Positions 1 through 5,403 of a stretch of DNA of 9,231 nt are shown piece by piece. Position numbers and translations under genes: made by a program. The notes beneath the pieces are model-generated. The model worked only from the letters and a program-made list of their open reading frames with translations. It had not been told where the DNA came from and did no database searches. The stretch's first letter is position 1, and every line of letters starts with the position of its first letter. The stretch comes from an uncultured Collinsella sp. Its GTDB lineage: Bacteria; Actinomycetota; Coriobacteriia; Coriobacteriales; Coriobacteriaceae. Location of the stretch: NCBI GenBank assembly GCA_900548495.1, contig URKT01000081.1:1-9231 (forward strand). The letters run 5' to 3'.

Positions 1-48
1 CGAGATCTGCGCATGTCTCGTGGGCTCGGAGATGTGTATAAGAGACAG
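1..48 (+). other. Illumina Nextera i7 adapter (sequencing artefact)
   Basis: These bases are synthetic. Positions 1-6 (CGAGAT) match the end of the P7 primer, 7-14 (CTGCGCAT) sit where the i7 index lies, 15-29 (GTCTCGTGGGCTCGG) are the Nextera read-2 overhang, and 30-48 (AGATGTGTATAAGAGACAG) are the 19-bp Tn5 mosaic end. All parts are in the exact order of a Nextera library molecule. An open frame from the ATG at 13 runs through it and would give a false N-terminus, MSRGLGDVYKRQ, which is the adapter translated. Genomic sequence begins at base 49. Confidence 0.98.
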
Positions 49-621
49 GAGGAAGTCCTACGCGAGGCAATCGCCAACGCCGTAATCCACCGAGAATACG
101 GAGATCGGTTCTGTGGGCAATCGATCGCTGTTGACGTTTTTGATGACCGTATCGAGGTGACGAACCCCGGCGGCCTATACGGAGGAAAGACTCGCGAGAA
201 CCTGTTTGACGGCAACTCCCGATGTCGCAATGCGACGCTTGTGAAGCTCATGTCGATTGTCCCGCTGCCGGATGGTGCAGGTTCGCCGGCTGAGGGCAAT
301 GGCTCGGGCATCCCGATGATGATCGATGCCATGCGCGCGCATGGTCTGGCCGAGCCCCTGTTCTGCCCGGGGTTCGATCGGTTCAAGGTCGTACTTTACC
401 GTTCAAAGATCGAGCCGGTCGATCATGGCGGGGGCTTAATTGTGACGGCACTCAAACACTACGGCGAGCTGGGGACGCGCGAGCTGGCAGAGCGCACAGG
501 GCTCACAATTTCCCAGGTTAGGTCGCGCGTCAACGCGCTCATTGCTCAAGGCGAGCTTGAGCCCACGGCGCCGGCGACGAGCCGCAACCGCAAGTATCGA
601 CTGTTGGAGCGCGTGGAATAA
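49..621 (+). CDS. ATP-binding transcriptional regulator / RecG C-terminal-like protein, 5'-truncated
   Basis: This is the last 190 residues of a larger protein cut by the contig end; the frame continues falsely into the adapter. Counting from base 49, residues 5-17 (REAIANAVIHREY) form the N-box of a GHKL-type ATPase fold. Residues 32-43 (DDRIEVTNPGGL) and 83-91 (GNGSGIPMM) look like the following nucleotide-pocket motifs. This order is typical of the HATPase_c_4 domain (RecG C-terminal-like) found in AlbA_2/Schlafen-type regulators. Residues about 128-187 look like a winged helix, with TRELAERTGLTISQVRSRV as the helix-turn-helix. Known relatives are usually some 450-570 residues with an N-terminal AlbA_2 DNA-binding domain, which would lie off the contig. 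The likely role is DNA-binding regulation; some relatives sit near defence or mobile genes. It is not the RecG helicase itself. The stop codon is TAA at 619-621. Confidence 0.85.
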   Translation, partial: EEVLREAIANAVIHREYGDRFCGQSIAVDVFDDRIEVTNPGGLYGGKTRENLFDGNSRCRNATLVKLMSIVPLPDGAGSPAEGNGSGIPMMIDAMRAHGLAEPLFCPGFDRFKVVLYRSKIEPVDHGGGLIVTALKHYGELGTRELAERTGLTISQVRSRVNALIAQGELEPTAPATSRNRKYRLLERVE

Positions 622-637
622 ATGCGTTAGCGGACGA

Positions 638-669
638 GGCGACCCAATAATCGACCCTCGATTGGCGCC
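638..669. terminator. Possible stem-loop between convergent genes
   Basis: In the 100-base gap between two convergent genes, TCGA (651-654) pairs with TCGA (658-661) around a CCC loop. CCAA (644-647) pairs with TTGG (662-665), and GGCG (638-641) pairs with CGCC (666-669), with small bulges between. It could end transcription from either side. No T-tract follows on either strand, so this is weak. Confidence 0.25.
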
Positions 670-721
670 CACTAAGGTTAAGCGGTTGTTGCCCAGTTGA
701 CGGTGATGCTAAAGACTCGGC

Positions 722-1213
722 TTACGCCGGCATGGCCGCGAACCCGTCCATCAAGAACAGCCTAAGAACCAGCTTGATGACATATCCCGGTTTGACTTCA
801 GCCGCGTCAAAGACGTGGCGCTCGGCGAGCTCGCTGCAGTATGCATAGATGTCGCGGATAAGGTCCGCGCCCGAGAGCGTAAACATGTAGCCTGCGTCCG
901 AAAGCGCATTGGGCGCGGCAGGCAACTTGGCCATGTGACAGAACGTTTGCAGGTCGGGCGCCATAACGTTCTGGTAGTCGAGGTGGCCGTTGGCATCCTG
1001 CGCGGCAAGCTCCAATTGGCGCACAAAATCCAGCGCCGCCGCTAACACAAAGCTCGGCGTAGGCGCATTGACGTCCTGAGTGGTCGCCACAAGCCTGCCC
1101 GCCGCCTGCGTGACAAGCCAAGCGACCTCGCGCTGGCAACGCACGGCCTTGCGCGTAACCGGCTTGATGGACGAAGAAGAAACGCTTCCCTTAGGCGGAT
1201 TCGAAACAGCCAC
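722..1213 (-). CDS. Hypothetical protein, 163 residues, GTG start
   Basis: I do not recognise this protein. It starts at GTG (1213-1211), preceded by a strong ribosome binding site, GGGAGG, five bases upstream. That supports both the frame and the start over the competing plus-strand frames. The first ~25 residues are Ser/Lys/Pro-rich and polar. Residues ~27-75 (CQREVAWLVTQAAGRLVATT onward) and 115-160 (SGADLIRDIYAYCSELAERH, then a VIKLVLRLFLM stretch) look helical and amphipathic. No signal peptide, clear transmembrane helix or catalytic motif is visible. The three Cys (26, 92, 126) are spread out and do not form a metal-binding pair. The gene is convergent with the truncated ATP-binding gene and divergent from the HNH gene, with 215 bases between it and the latter. 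It may be a lineage-restricted cytoplasmic protein; a function cannot be assigned. Confidence 0.7.
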   Translation of the reverse strand: MAVSNPPKGSVSSSSIKPVTRKAVRCQREVAWLVTQAAGRLVATTQDVNAPTPSFVLAAALDFVRQLELAAQDANGHLDYQNVMAPDLQTFCHMAKLPAAPNALSDAGYMFTLSGADLIRDIYAYCSELAERHVFDAAEVKPGYVIKLVLRLFLMDGFAAMPA

Positions 1214-1218
1214 AAGAA

Positions 1219-1224
1219 CCTCCC
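1219..1224 (-). promoter_or_regulatory. Ribosome binding site GGGAGG deciding a GTG start
   Basis: On the minus strand GGGAGG is followed by a 5-base spacer and the GTG at 1213. No ATG is similarly placed, so the GTG is the likely initiation codon of the 163-residue protein. Confidence 0.75.
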
Positions 1225-1270
1225 ATGAACGACCCGGTCCAACAAGCCCGGATGAAACACGTGCTACATC

Positions 1271-1276
1271 AGTATA
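1271..1276 (-). promoter_or_regulatory. Candidate -10 box for the 163-residue hypothetical gene
   Basis: TATACT on the minus strand matches the sigma-70 -10 consensus at 5 of 6 positions. It lies about 57 bases upstream of the GTG start, in the divergent intergenic space 1214-1428. A TTGTAC lies upstream but at a 20-base spacing, longer than usual, so only the -10 is persuasive. The rest of this gap contains AT-rich sequence around 1361-1387 nearer the HNH gene, but no well-spaced -35/-10 pair reading rightwards. Confidence 0.3.
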
Positions 1277-1417
1277 CAGGGAAGTGGGGCAGCGGGGTAC
1301 AAACGCGCCAGCGGCAAACCGAGAGCATCAACGATGTGCCGATCGCGGAATGAGATCTCGTAATAATTGACTCTCGGCCATATTATTGAGTGGCATGACT
1401 CGCGTTCGTATGGTTGT

Positions 1418-1422
1418 AGGTG
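1418..1422 (+). promoter_or_regulatory. Ribosome binding site favouring the ATG at 1429
   Basis: AGGTG lies six bases before ATG 1429. A GTG at 1420 is in the same frame but overlaps this site and has no site of its own, so the ATG is the better start. Confidence 0.55.
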
Positions 1423-1428
1423 CTGGCG

Positions 1429-2511
1429 ATGAACGACATTGACCTTGCTGTTCCGTTGATGGATGGACCAAGCTATGACCGCGCCTGCAGTCTCGTGCCT
1501 TCCGAATACGTTGAGGCATGGGAGTGGTTTCTGGGTGAGGAACAGCGCGGCGGCGTTTGGACCAGCCTTCCGCACCACACCAAGGAAGATAGCCCTCAGT
1601 ATCAGTATCGTTTGAGAATTGGCTCGGACTTCTTTCCCGTAACGCGGGATTCAGGGATCTTCTGGCCGGGCCAGGATCGGGTGAAGCAAGATCCCAATAA
1701 GATCTTTGCGCTTTCGGTCCATAACTCTAAAAAGAGCTTCTACACCGATGTGCCTCCGCTCTATTTGGACGATGGTACGTGGGTCATTAAGTACTCGGTT
1801 CAAGCGCCGGGTACCGTTGGTTTTCGAGACCAGAATTACAACCGTAAAATGCTCAACTGCATGGAATGTGGCGTTCCAGTCGGAGTCATATTTGCAACCG
1901 AGGTGGGCTACAAGGTGCTCGGCCTTGCGTTTGTTGAGCGGTTCGAGCCCGAAAACGGATGGTTTGTTCTGCACGGTCCTGTTCATAAAGGCGGACCGGA
2001 CCCTCGTTTTGCACCCGACATGAGTTATCTGAAGCACATGCCCGTCGATATTGAGTTTACCGGACAGGGTACGACCGACGACGAAAAGGTCCGCTATGCG
2101 TTAAGGCGCGAGCGATTGGGGCAGCAATGGTTCCGCAAACAGCTCGTTGCCGCCTATGATGGCCGTTGCGCGGTGTCGGACTGCGGCGTCAGCGAAGCTC
2201 TGGAGGCTGCACATATCGAGAATTACTCGGGACCCAAATCGCAGGTTGCCAGCAACGGCATTCTGCTTCGGCGCGATCTTCATTCCCTATTTGATGCTCA
2301 CCTGATTTCGTTTGAGCCTGTTTGCGGCGAATATCGGCTGTGCGGATCGTACCTGCTGGATAAGACCGACTACGCTTCCTTTGCGGGTGCGACGCTAAGG
2401 CAGCCGAATGAGCGTCAGTGGCGACCCGATACGGTGTTTCTTGAGGCCCATCGCATTGAGTTCGATCGCTCGGAAAAGAAGCGTGAAAAGGCGGGGCTTC
2501 TGCCGTATTAG
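1429..2511 (+). CDS. HNH endonuclease with N-terminal recognition-like domain (possible type IV restriction enzyme)
   Basis: A 360-residue protein. The C-terminal part is an HNH_2-type nuclease. C247 and C252 form a structural CxxxxC, H262 sits in EAAHIENY, N276 in SNGILL, and H285 in RRDLHSLFD. That is the complete beta-beta-alpha-metal signature (H262/N276/H285), so the enzyme looks catalytically intact. Residues ~1-200 hold a second domain with DDGTW (114-118), NYNRKMLNC (136-144) and GVPVGVI (148-154), followed by a VLGLAFVERFEPENGWFVLH stretch. From memory, these elements recur in the N-terminal parts of HNH proteins annotated as putative restriction endonucleases, related to McrA/SRA-type modification readers. 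The likely role is cleavage of foreign modified DNA; the substrate is inference. No partner methyltransferase is present, as expected for a type IV enzyme. The start at ATG 1429 is chosen on the AGGTG site; GTG 1420 would add three residues. The DNA appears less GC-biased at third positions than glmM, suggesting acquisition. Confidence 0.85.
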   Translation: MNDIDLAVPLMDGPSYDRACSLVPSEYVEAWEWFLGEEQRGGVWTSLPHHTKEDSPQYQYRLRIGSDFFPVTRDSGIFWPGQDRVKQDPNKIFALSVHNSKKSFYTDVPPLYLDDGTWVIKYSVQAPGTVGFRDQNYNRKMLNCMECGVPVGVIFATEVGYKVLGLAFVERFEPENGWFVLHGPVHKGGPDPRFAPDMSYLKHMPVDIEFTGQGTTDDEKVRYALRRERLGQQWFRKQLVAAYDGRCAVSDCGVSEALEAAHIENYSGPKSQVASNGILLRRDLHSLFDAHLISFEPVCGEYRLCGSYLLDKTDYASFAGATLRQPNERQWRPDTVFLEAHRIEFDRSEKKREKAGLLPY

Positions 2512-2632
2512 CGTATTTGGCTTTGGCATTCTTTGACGATCGTGTTGTTTGATCGGATCGCGTGGCGATGCAATCTCGCGCCCGCCCGCCGGTGCATGCT
2601 CTTCCTGATTTGTATAGCGAGAAGGGGCATGT

Positions 2633-2917
2633 ATGAGCTGGCGAGGCGATATTGCGATGGGGAAGTACGGAAAACTGCCGTGTGCCCTTATCGACAACAA
2701 TATGTTTCCGGGCGTAGAAGTTGATTGCGGGTCGTTTGTCGTCGCCTGCCCTTGCTGCGGCTCGCAAATACCGTGTCTCGACATTCGGTTCATCGATGCA
2801 CGTGACAGGTTCAGCGACGAAGTGAGGAAACGTACGGGCGTTCATATGCCGGTGTATCCGGAGAAATGCCCTGTTTGTGGCCTCGATATCGTGTACGACG
2901 CCGGCGACGAGGGATAG
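2633..2917 (+). CDS. Small zinc-ribbon protein, 94 residues
   Basis: The start ATG at 2633 has GAAGGGG (2621-2627) five bases upstream. The protein carries two CPxCG knuckles, C39-P-C-C42-G and C79-P-V-C82-G, about 37 residues apart. This is the classic arrangement of a zinc ribbon, with C17, C32, C41 and C48 as extra cysteines. There is no membrane segment or signal peptide. Such small ribbons bind nucleic acid or protein partners, or are domains cut loose from larger enzymes; no specific family is recognised. It follows the HNH gene by 121 bases on the same strand and could be read through from it, but its own binding site and the gap allow independent expression. An overlapping minus-strand frame (2189-3127) lacks family features and is judged a shadow. 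Confidence 0.65.
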   Translation: MSWRGDIAMGKYGKLPCALIDNNMFPGVEVDCGSFVVACPCCGSQIPCLDIRFIDARDRFSDEVRKRTGVHMPVYPEKCPVCGLDIVYDAGDEG

Positions 2918-2954
2918 GTGATGCGGAGGAGTTGGCTGTGAGTGTCTTTTGCCT

Positions 2955-3641
2955 CTACAAATAAATCCCCTCACCGAGTTGCTTGTGGAACTCGGCGTGA
3001 TGGTCGCGTGCCCAGGTAAAGAGCGCCTGGTCAAAGTCGGTGCGCGTGGTCGGGACGCCAAAGACGCCGGCAACTTCGACGCGCACAAACTCCAGTGCCG
3101 GCAGCTTGTTGATAGCAGTGAGGGCAAACGGGGACGAGGGCTCCTCGAACAGATAGCGGCTGCCTTGCAGCGCGTCGCAACTGGTGCACGTGTTGCCGAG
3201 CGACGGGGCTTTGGAGGCTCGCGCGCCTACGGGCTTGTAGCCGCAGCGCTTATGAAGGTAGTCGCGGATCTCGCCCGGCACGCAGCCAAGAGCGGGCACG
3301 ATGGCGAGTGCGTTGGCGTTGGCCGTGTCGATGGCAATGTGCCCGGCTTCGTTGGGCGCGTGCGCGATGGTGATGCTCTCGTCGTTATCGGTTCGATAGG
3401 GAATGCCGAAGGCCGCGACCGAGGTCTCTTTGTGACACTTCCAGCACTCGCGCTTGCCCAGTACTAGATATATATACGGCACTGAGGGGTCGGATCGGTC
3501 AACACCGGGCAGCCACTCGGCAAAGGGCTCGGGGTTGACGCCGCTGGGTACATACCAGATCTTCTTGGTCCGGTCCCATTTGGCGCCCAGCGCCTTGGCT
3601 TCTTCTTTGTGCGAAAAGGGGACATCGAGCTCGGTGCGCAT
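2955..3641 (-). CDS. DUF5710-domain protein with zinc-ribbon cysteines, 228 residues
   Basis: The N-terminal ~45 residues (MRTELDVPFSHKEEAKALGA, then KWDRTKKIWYVP and an FAEWLP) match the DUF5710 pattern. That short module is found in TraC-like primases and other DNA-processing or plasmid-linked proteins, and also alone. Two cysteine pairs follow, C66-W-K-C69 and C152-T-S-C155, which could close one zinc site. Between them is a region with GIPYRTDNDESITIAHAP and an NALAIVPALGC core. The C-terminal part (TDFDQALFTWARDHHAEFHK) looks helical. The open frame extends upstream to 3866, but AAGGAG sits five bases before the ATG at 3641, and the upstream stretch has no recognisable protein character and reaches the tRNA terminator. 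The gene is convergent with the zinc-ribbon gene, with 37 bases between them. The cellular role is unknown; binding or processing of nucleic acid is a guess from domain company. Confidence 0.8.
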   Translation of the reverse strand: MRTELDVPFSHKEEAKALGAKWDRTKKIWYVPSGVNPEPFAEWLPGVDRSDPSVPYIYLVLGKRECWKCHKETSVAAFGIPYRTDNDESITIAHAPNEAGHIAIDTANANALAIVPALGCVPGEIRDYLHKRCGYKPVGARASKAPSLGNTCTSCDALQGSRYLFEEPSSPFALTAINKLPALEFVRVEVAGVFGVPTTRTDFDQALFTWARDHHAEFHKQLGEGIYL

Positions 3642-3646
3642 GGCGG

Positions 3647-3652
3647 CTCCTT
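3647..3652 (-). promoter_or_regulatory. Ribosome binding site AAGGAG fixing the start at 3641
   Basis: A near-perfect AAGGAG on the minus strand lies five bases before ATG 3641-3639. It shows that the 75 upstream in-frame codons are probably not translated. The 180 bases further upstream, to the tRNA terminator, hold no gene. Confidence 0.8.
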
Positions 3653-3822
3653 GGTGCTGCAGGTGCAAGTGGCTCAAGGATACCGCAGGGCGCAGACATC
3701 GCGGCGTTTTACTGAGAAGTTGCGGTGCGGACTGATTGGTTATACCGATGGATAGATCGGCAAGTAGATGGTCGGCTTTTGGCCAGTTGGGCGGTTGGAG
3801 CTGCCAGCGGATTTGGCGACAT

Positions 3823-3859
3823 AAAACAAAACAGCCCAGAGGGCATAGCCTCTGAGCTG
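3823..3859 (-). terminator. Intrinsic terminator of tRNA-Val
   Basis: Reading the minus strand, CAGCTCAGAGG (3859-3849) pairs with CCTCTGGGCTG (3842-3832) over 11 positions with one G-T wobble, around a 6-base loop. TTTTGTTTT (3831-3823) follows immediately. It begins 8 bases after the tRNA 3' end, so the tRNA is a single-gene transcript insulated from the DUF5710 gene downstream. Confidence 0.9.
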
Positions 3860-3867
3860 CGAACATT

Positions 3868-3942
3868 TGGTGGGCGTTAGAAGATTTGAACTTCTGACCT
3901 CTTCCGTGTCAGGGAAGCGCTCTCCCCCTGAGCTAAACGCCC
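3868..3942 (-). tRNA. tRNA-Val (anticodon GAC)
   Basis: The cloverleaf is complete on the minus strand. Acceptor GGGCGTT (3942-3936) pairs perfectly with AACGCCC (3878-3872). The D arm lies at 3933-3919. The anticodon stem CTTCC/GGAAG closes the loop CTGACAC (3912-3906) with anticodon GAC at 3910-3908. The variable loop is five bases, and the T stem AGAAG/CTTCT carries the loop TTCAAAT. The discriminator is A (3871) and the CCA end is encoded (3870-3868). It reads the valine codons GUC and GUU. It has its own promoter upstream and terminator downstream. No second copy of its 3' end was found in the window, so there is no sign here of use as an integration site. Confidence 0.97.
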
Positions 3943-3971
3943 GATCAAGGGTACGCAAGCGCGCAAGGGAT

Positions 3972-4016
3972 AATATAACGGAGCCTGAACTCGGTGGCAA
4001 GAACATTTTTAAAAAT
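3972..4016 (-). promoter_or_regulatory. tRNA-Val promoter with UP-like element
   Basis: On the minus strand, TTGCCA (4000-3995; 5 of 6 to the -35 consensus) and TATATT (3977-3972; 5 of 6 to the -10) are separated by exactly 17 bases. The AT-only palindrome ATTTTTAAAAAT (4005-4016) lies 4 bases upstream of the -35, where a UP element would bind the polymerase alpha subunit. Predicted transcription starts near 3965, giving a 5' leader of about 22 bases. This is a typical strong stable-RNA promoter. Confidence 0.85.
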
Positions 4017-4139
4017 CGCTTACATTGTGGAATTCGGGGGCTTCGTCATATCCATTTTAAAAGAGCCTGCTGCCGCGATTTGGCTGTCGCATAATGCAAG
4101 GCCATTGCGGTATCGAGCTATGGAAAGACACCTGCGGAA

Positions 4140-4162
4140 TTGTCCTACCGATAAGCGGACAA
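4140..4162 (+). repeat. Inverted repeat upstream of the EamA gene, possible operator
   Basis: TTGTCC (4140-4145) and GGACAA (4157-4162) are perfect 6-base inverted arms separated by 11 bases, about 70 bases before the transporter start. The spacing puts the half-site centres 17 bases apart, fitting a dimeric regulator with widely spaced half-sites. A short RNA hairpin is the alternative. It could arise by chance. Confidence 0.3.
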
Positions 4163-4231
4163 GCCTCCAGCTGGTGACTTCGCCGTGGTAAGGTAAGCCG
4201 AATTGTTTCCAGGCTGTTTCGGGGGTGTGGA

Positions 4232-5254
4232 ATGAGCAAAGAGTGTGTCGAGCAGGTCGAAGGCGCAGGGGCTTCGGTGCCGATGACCGATATATCGAAC
4301 ATTGATGTGCCCGAGGGCACCGACGAGTTCAGCCGTAGCACCCGCCGCGCCTGGCGCGAGCGCCTGAACAGCGCTTCGACGCGCAAGATGATCACGGGCG
4401 TCTTGGCTACGCTGGTGGGCGGTTCGTTTTGGGGCTTCTCGGGCACCAGCGCGAGCTTTCTGTTCGATACCTACCACGTCGATACCTTGTGGCTTATGAG
4501 CGTGCGTCAGATTCTCGCCGGTCTACTCTTTATGGCCGTGGTTGTTACGCGCGACCGCGAGCGCCTGATTAAGCTCTTGACCACACCCGCCGATCGCAAG
4601 CAGCTGCTGCTCTTCACCGCCTTTGGCCTGCTGTTCAACCAGTTTTGCTATCTTTCGGCCGTGCGCCTGACTAATGCCGGAACCGCGACGGTACTCCAGT
4701 GCCTGCAGCTCGTTATCATCATGGGCTACGCCTGCGTGACCGATCGCCGCATGCCGCGTACTCGCGAAGTTATCGGCATTGGCCTGGCTCTGGGTGGAAC
4801 CTTTTTAATCGCCACCGGCGGCGACCCCACCAGCCTGAATATCTCGCCGCTTGGCCTGGCAGCAGGTCTTATGTGTGCGGTCAGCGCCGCGTGTATGGCG
4901 GTGATTCCCGCCAAGATCCTGCCCGAATACGGCAGCCCTATCGTCACGGGCTCGGCAATGCTCACGGCGGGCGTGGTCTCGTGTGTCTTCGTGCAGCCCT
5001 GGGCGCATATGCCGGCGCTCGACGCTGCCGGCATCGAGGCGCTCGCGGTGTTCGTGGTTATCGGCTCGTTTTTTGCTTACATGCTTTATATGCAGGGCGT
5101 TAAGGACATCGGCTCGGTGCGTGCGAGTCTCATCGGAACCGTGGAGCCCGTCTCGGCGACCATCACCAGCGCCGTTATGCTGGGCACGGTGTTTTTGCCG
5201 ACCGACCTTATCGGCTTTGCCATGATCATCGTGATGATGTTCCTCACGGTGTAG
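4232..5254 (+). CDS. EamA/DMT-family membrane transporter
   Basis: A 340-residue inner-membrane protein of the drug/metabolite transporter superfamily. Its two EamA repeats span residues ~53-196 and ~205-340. Roughly ten hydrophobic helices are visible, including 54-79, 87-105, 124-144, 152-170, 179-196, 205-228, 237-255, 267-290 and 297-340 (two). The typical GTVEPVSATI signature (302-311) before the last helices is present. The substrate cannot be told; relatives export amino acids, nucleosides or drugs. The first 52 residues are hydrophilic and charged, an extension beyond the usual ~290-300 residues; an internal ATG at 4388 would remove it but has no ribosome binding site. The GGGGG at 4221-4225, six bases before ATG 4232, supports the longer form. 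The protein ends inside or just after its tenth helix (FAMIIVMMFLTV), leaving no C-terminal tail. It is divergent from the tRNA and separated by 149 bases from the next gene. Confidence 0.9.
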   Translation: MSKECVEQVEGAGASVPMTDISNIDVPEGTDEFSRSTRRAWRERLNSASTRKMITGVLATLVGGSFWGFSGTSASFLFDTYHVDTLWLMSVRQILAGLLFMAVVVTRDRERLIKLLTTPADRKQLLLFTAFGLLFNQFCYLSAVRLTNAGTATVLQCLQLVIIMGYACVTDRRMPRTREVIGIGLALGGTFLIATGGDPTSLNISPLGLAAGLMCAVSAACMAVIPAKILPEYGSPIVTGSAMLTAGVVSCVFVQPWAHMPALDAAGIEALAVFVVIGSFFAYMLYMQGVKDIGSVRASLIGTVEPVSATITSAVMLGTVFLPTDLIGFAMIIVMMFLTV

Positions 5255-5391
5255 CTGGCGCCGCTGCCAAGACGGAAAAGGTGTTGTGCCGCATTTTCGC
5301 CAATTGATGTCCGTGTCTGGAGTTTAGCTGTCGATGCTCAAAATGCCATAAACTAGTAACGTTATGGACTTTTTCATTGCGACTCAATTGC

Positions 5392-5396
5392 GAGGA
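5392..5396 (+). promoter_or_regulatory. Ribosome binding site deciding the DUF4012 gene start
   Basis: GAGGA lies seven bases before ATG 5404. The frame also has a TTG at 5377, but that lacks a binding site, so translation should begin at 5404. Upstream (5255-5391) I see only weak promoter-like sequence, such as CATAAACT near 5347-5354, and no terminator for the transporter. Confidence 0.65.
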
Positions 5397-5403
5397 TTTC
5401 TTT

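Noticed and set aside
13..48. N-terminal 12 residues of the first open frame as real protein
   Set aside because: They are the translated Nextera adapter; the genome starts at 49.
1361..1396. Promoter for the HNH gene built on TTGACT (1367-1372)
   Set aside because: The -35 match is good, but no -10-like hexamer sits 16-18 bases later; TATTAT at 1381 is only 8 bases away.
2189..3127. 312-codon minus-strand frame over the HNH end and the zinc-ribbon gene
   Set aside because: It is Arg/Ser/Thr-rich low-quality sequence without motifs and conflicts with the intact HNH motif and the zinc-ribbon gene on the plus strand.
3642..3866. 75-codon upstream extension of the DUF5710 protein
   Set aside because: The AAGGAG site fixes the start at 3641, and the extension would run through the tRNA terminator.
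3868..3942. tRNA-Val as an integration site of a mobile element
   Set aside because: No copy of the tRNA 3' end and no integrase gene is visible in the window.
3994..4191. Small plus-strand open frame with a hydrophobic start
   Set aside because: It begins at a GTG with no ribosome binding site inside the tRNA promoter, and it lacks any family signal.
5089..5254. Frameshift truncating the EamA transporter at its C-terminus
   Set aside because: The end is abrupt after the tenth helix, but all ten helices are present and the total length is at or above the family norm.
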